Assembly (NCBI GenBank): GCA_905397405.1
Contig: CAJPVJ010000601.1
Coordinates: 1 to 22,423, forward strand
Length of the DNA: 22,423 nucleotides
Origin: Oppiella nova
Lineage: Eukaryota > Arthropoda > Arachnida > Sarcoptiformes > Oppiidae
Reading direction: 5' to 3'
Part shown: in pieces, positions 22,296-22,423 of the stretch
Layout: the number at the start of each line of letters is the position of its first letter
How positions within the stretch are numbered: position 1 is the first letter of the stretch
Notes under the pieces: model-generated
What the model was told of the DNA's origin: nothing
Databases searched by the model: none
The model's input: the letters and a program-made list of their open reading frames with translations, nothing else
Position numbers and translations under genes: made by a program

Positions 22296-22423
22296 AGTTT
22301 TATAATAAAATGTATGTTGTATATAGTGTTTATTATTAAAGACAATTCATATCTGAATTTGTCATCCTGATGTTTTCATATTTATAATACAGATTCTCAC
22401 TAATCATATGATCTATAGCACAG
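22296..22423. repeat. 128-bp segment, mirror partner 2 (exact same-strand reversal of 16862-16989)
   Basis: All 128 bases up to the window edge equal 16989-16862 read backwards without complementing. The match begins one base after the inverted-repeat relation ends and keeps the same register (sum 39285). Complementing this segment in place would turn it into a perfect continuation of the right arm. The match may continue beyond the window, since 16861 has no partner here. A strand-handling error or deliberate edit is the simplest reading, because no known replication or repair route copies DNA in this polarity. Confidence 0.97.

Noticed and set aside
1-22423. CRISPR array, tRNA, rRNA or bacterial operon structure
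   Set aside because: No regularly spaced direct repeats, cloverleaf with conserved TTCGA arm, conserved rRNA blocks or ribosome-binding-site-led gene series were seen.

Overview
This window looks like AT-rich, non-coding nuclear DNA from a eukaryote, most likely an invertebrate, though nothing in it fixes the taxon. The evidence is the very dense long (GA)n/(CT)n microsatellites, the low GC, the absence of closely packed ORFs, and the large inverted repeats. I found no protein-coding gene, tRNA or rRNA that I can support. The longest open frames (up to about 124 codons) are AT-rich chance frames or translations of the GA tracts (Arg-Glu or Ser-Leu runs).

Layout. (1) Bases 1 to about 12,880 are a patchwork of AT-rich DNA, about 20 GA/CT microsatellites and a recurring vocabulary of short GC-richer words. 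The clearest word is GCACYGGKA, with 20 copies on both strands from 540 to 12,697 and no conserved long flanks. Others are CCCTWTCCCC-type pyrimidine runs and GCGAAAAA. (2) From about 12,880 to 16,861 the DNA becomes much more AT-rich and the GC-rich words vanish. One exception is a slightly GC-richer islet with an imperfect inverted repeat near 14,670-14,770. (3) From about 16,991 to 22,294 lies a large inverted repeat. Its two diverged arms of about 1.52 kb (16991-18518 and 20773-22294) surround a spacer of about 2.25 kb. A second, independent and perfect 99-bp inverted repeat (20030-20128 / 20447-20545) is nested in the spacer and delimits a 516-bp MITE-like unit. (4) At the outer edge the relationship between the arms changes. 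Bases 22296-22423 are a 128-of-128 exact same-strand reversal, without complementing, of bases 16862-16989, in exactly the register where the inverted repeat should continue.

The 128-base mirror is the most remarkable feature. Known DNA copying produces direct or reverse-complement copies, never a long reversed but uncomplemented copy. Complementing either segment in place would extend the inverted repeat perfectly to the window edge. I therefore read it first as a strand-handling error or deliberate edit of the sequence, and only if raw reads confirm it as an unexplained biological phenomenon.

No genes are present to act together. The window is best described as repeat-rich intergenic DNA: a microsatellite and short-motif domain, followed by an AT-rich domain that holds nested inverted repeats.
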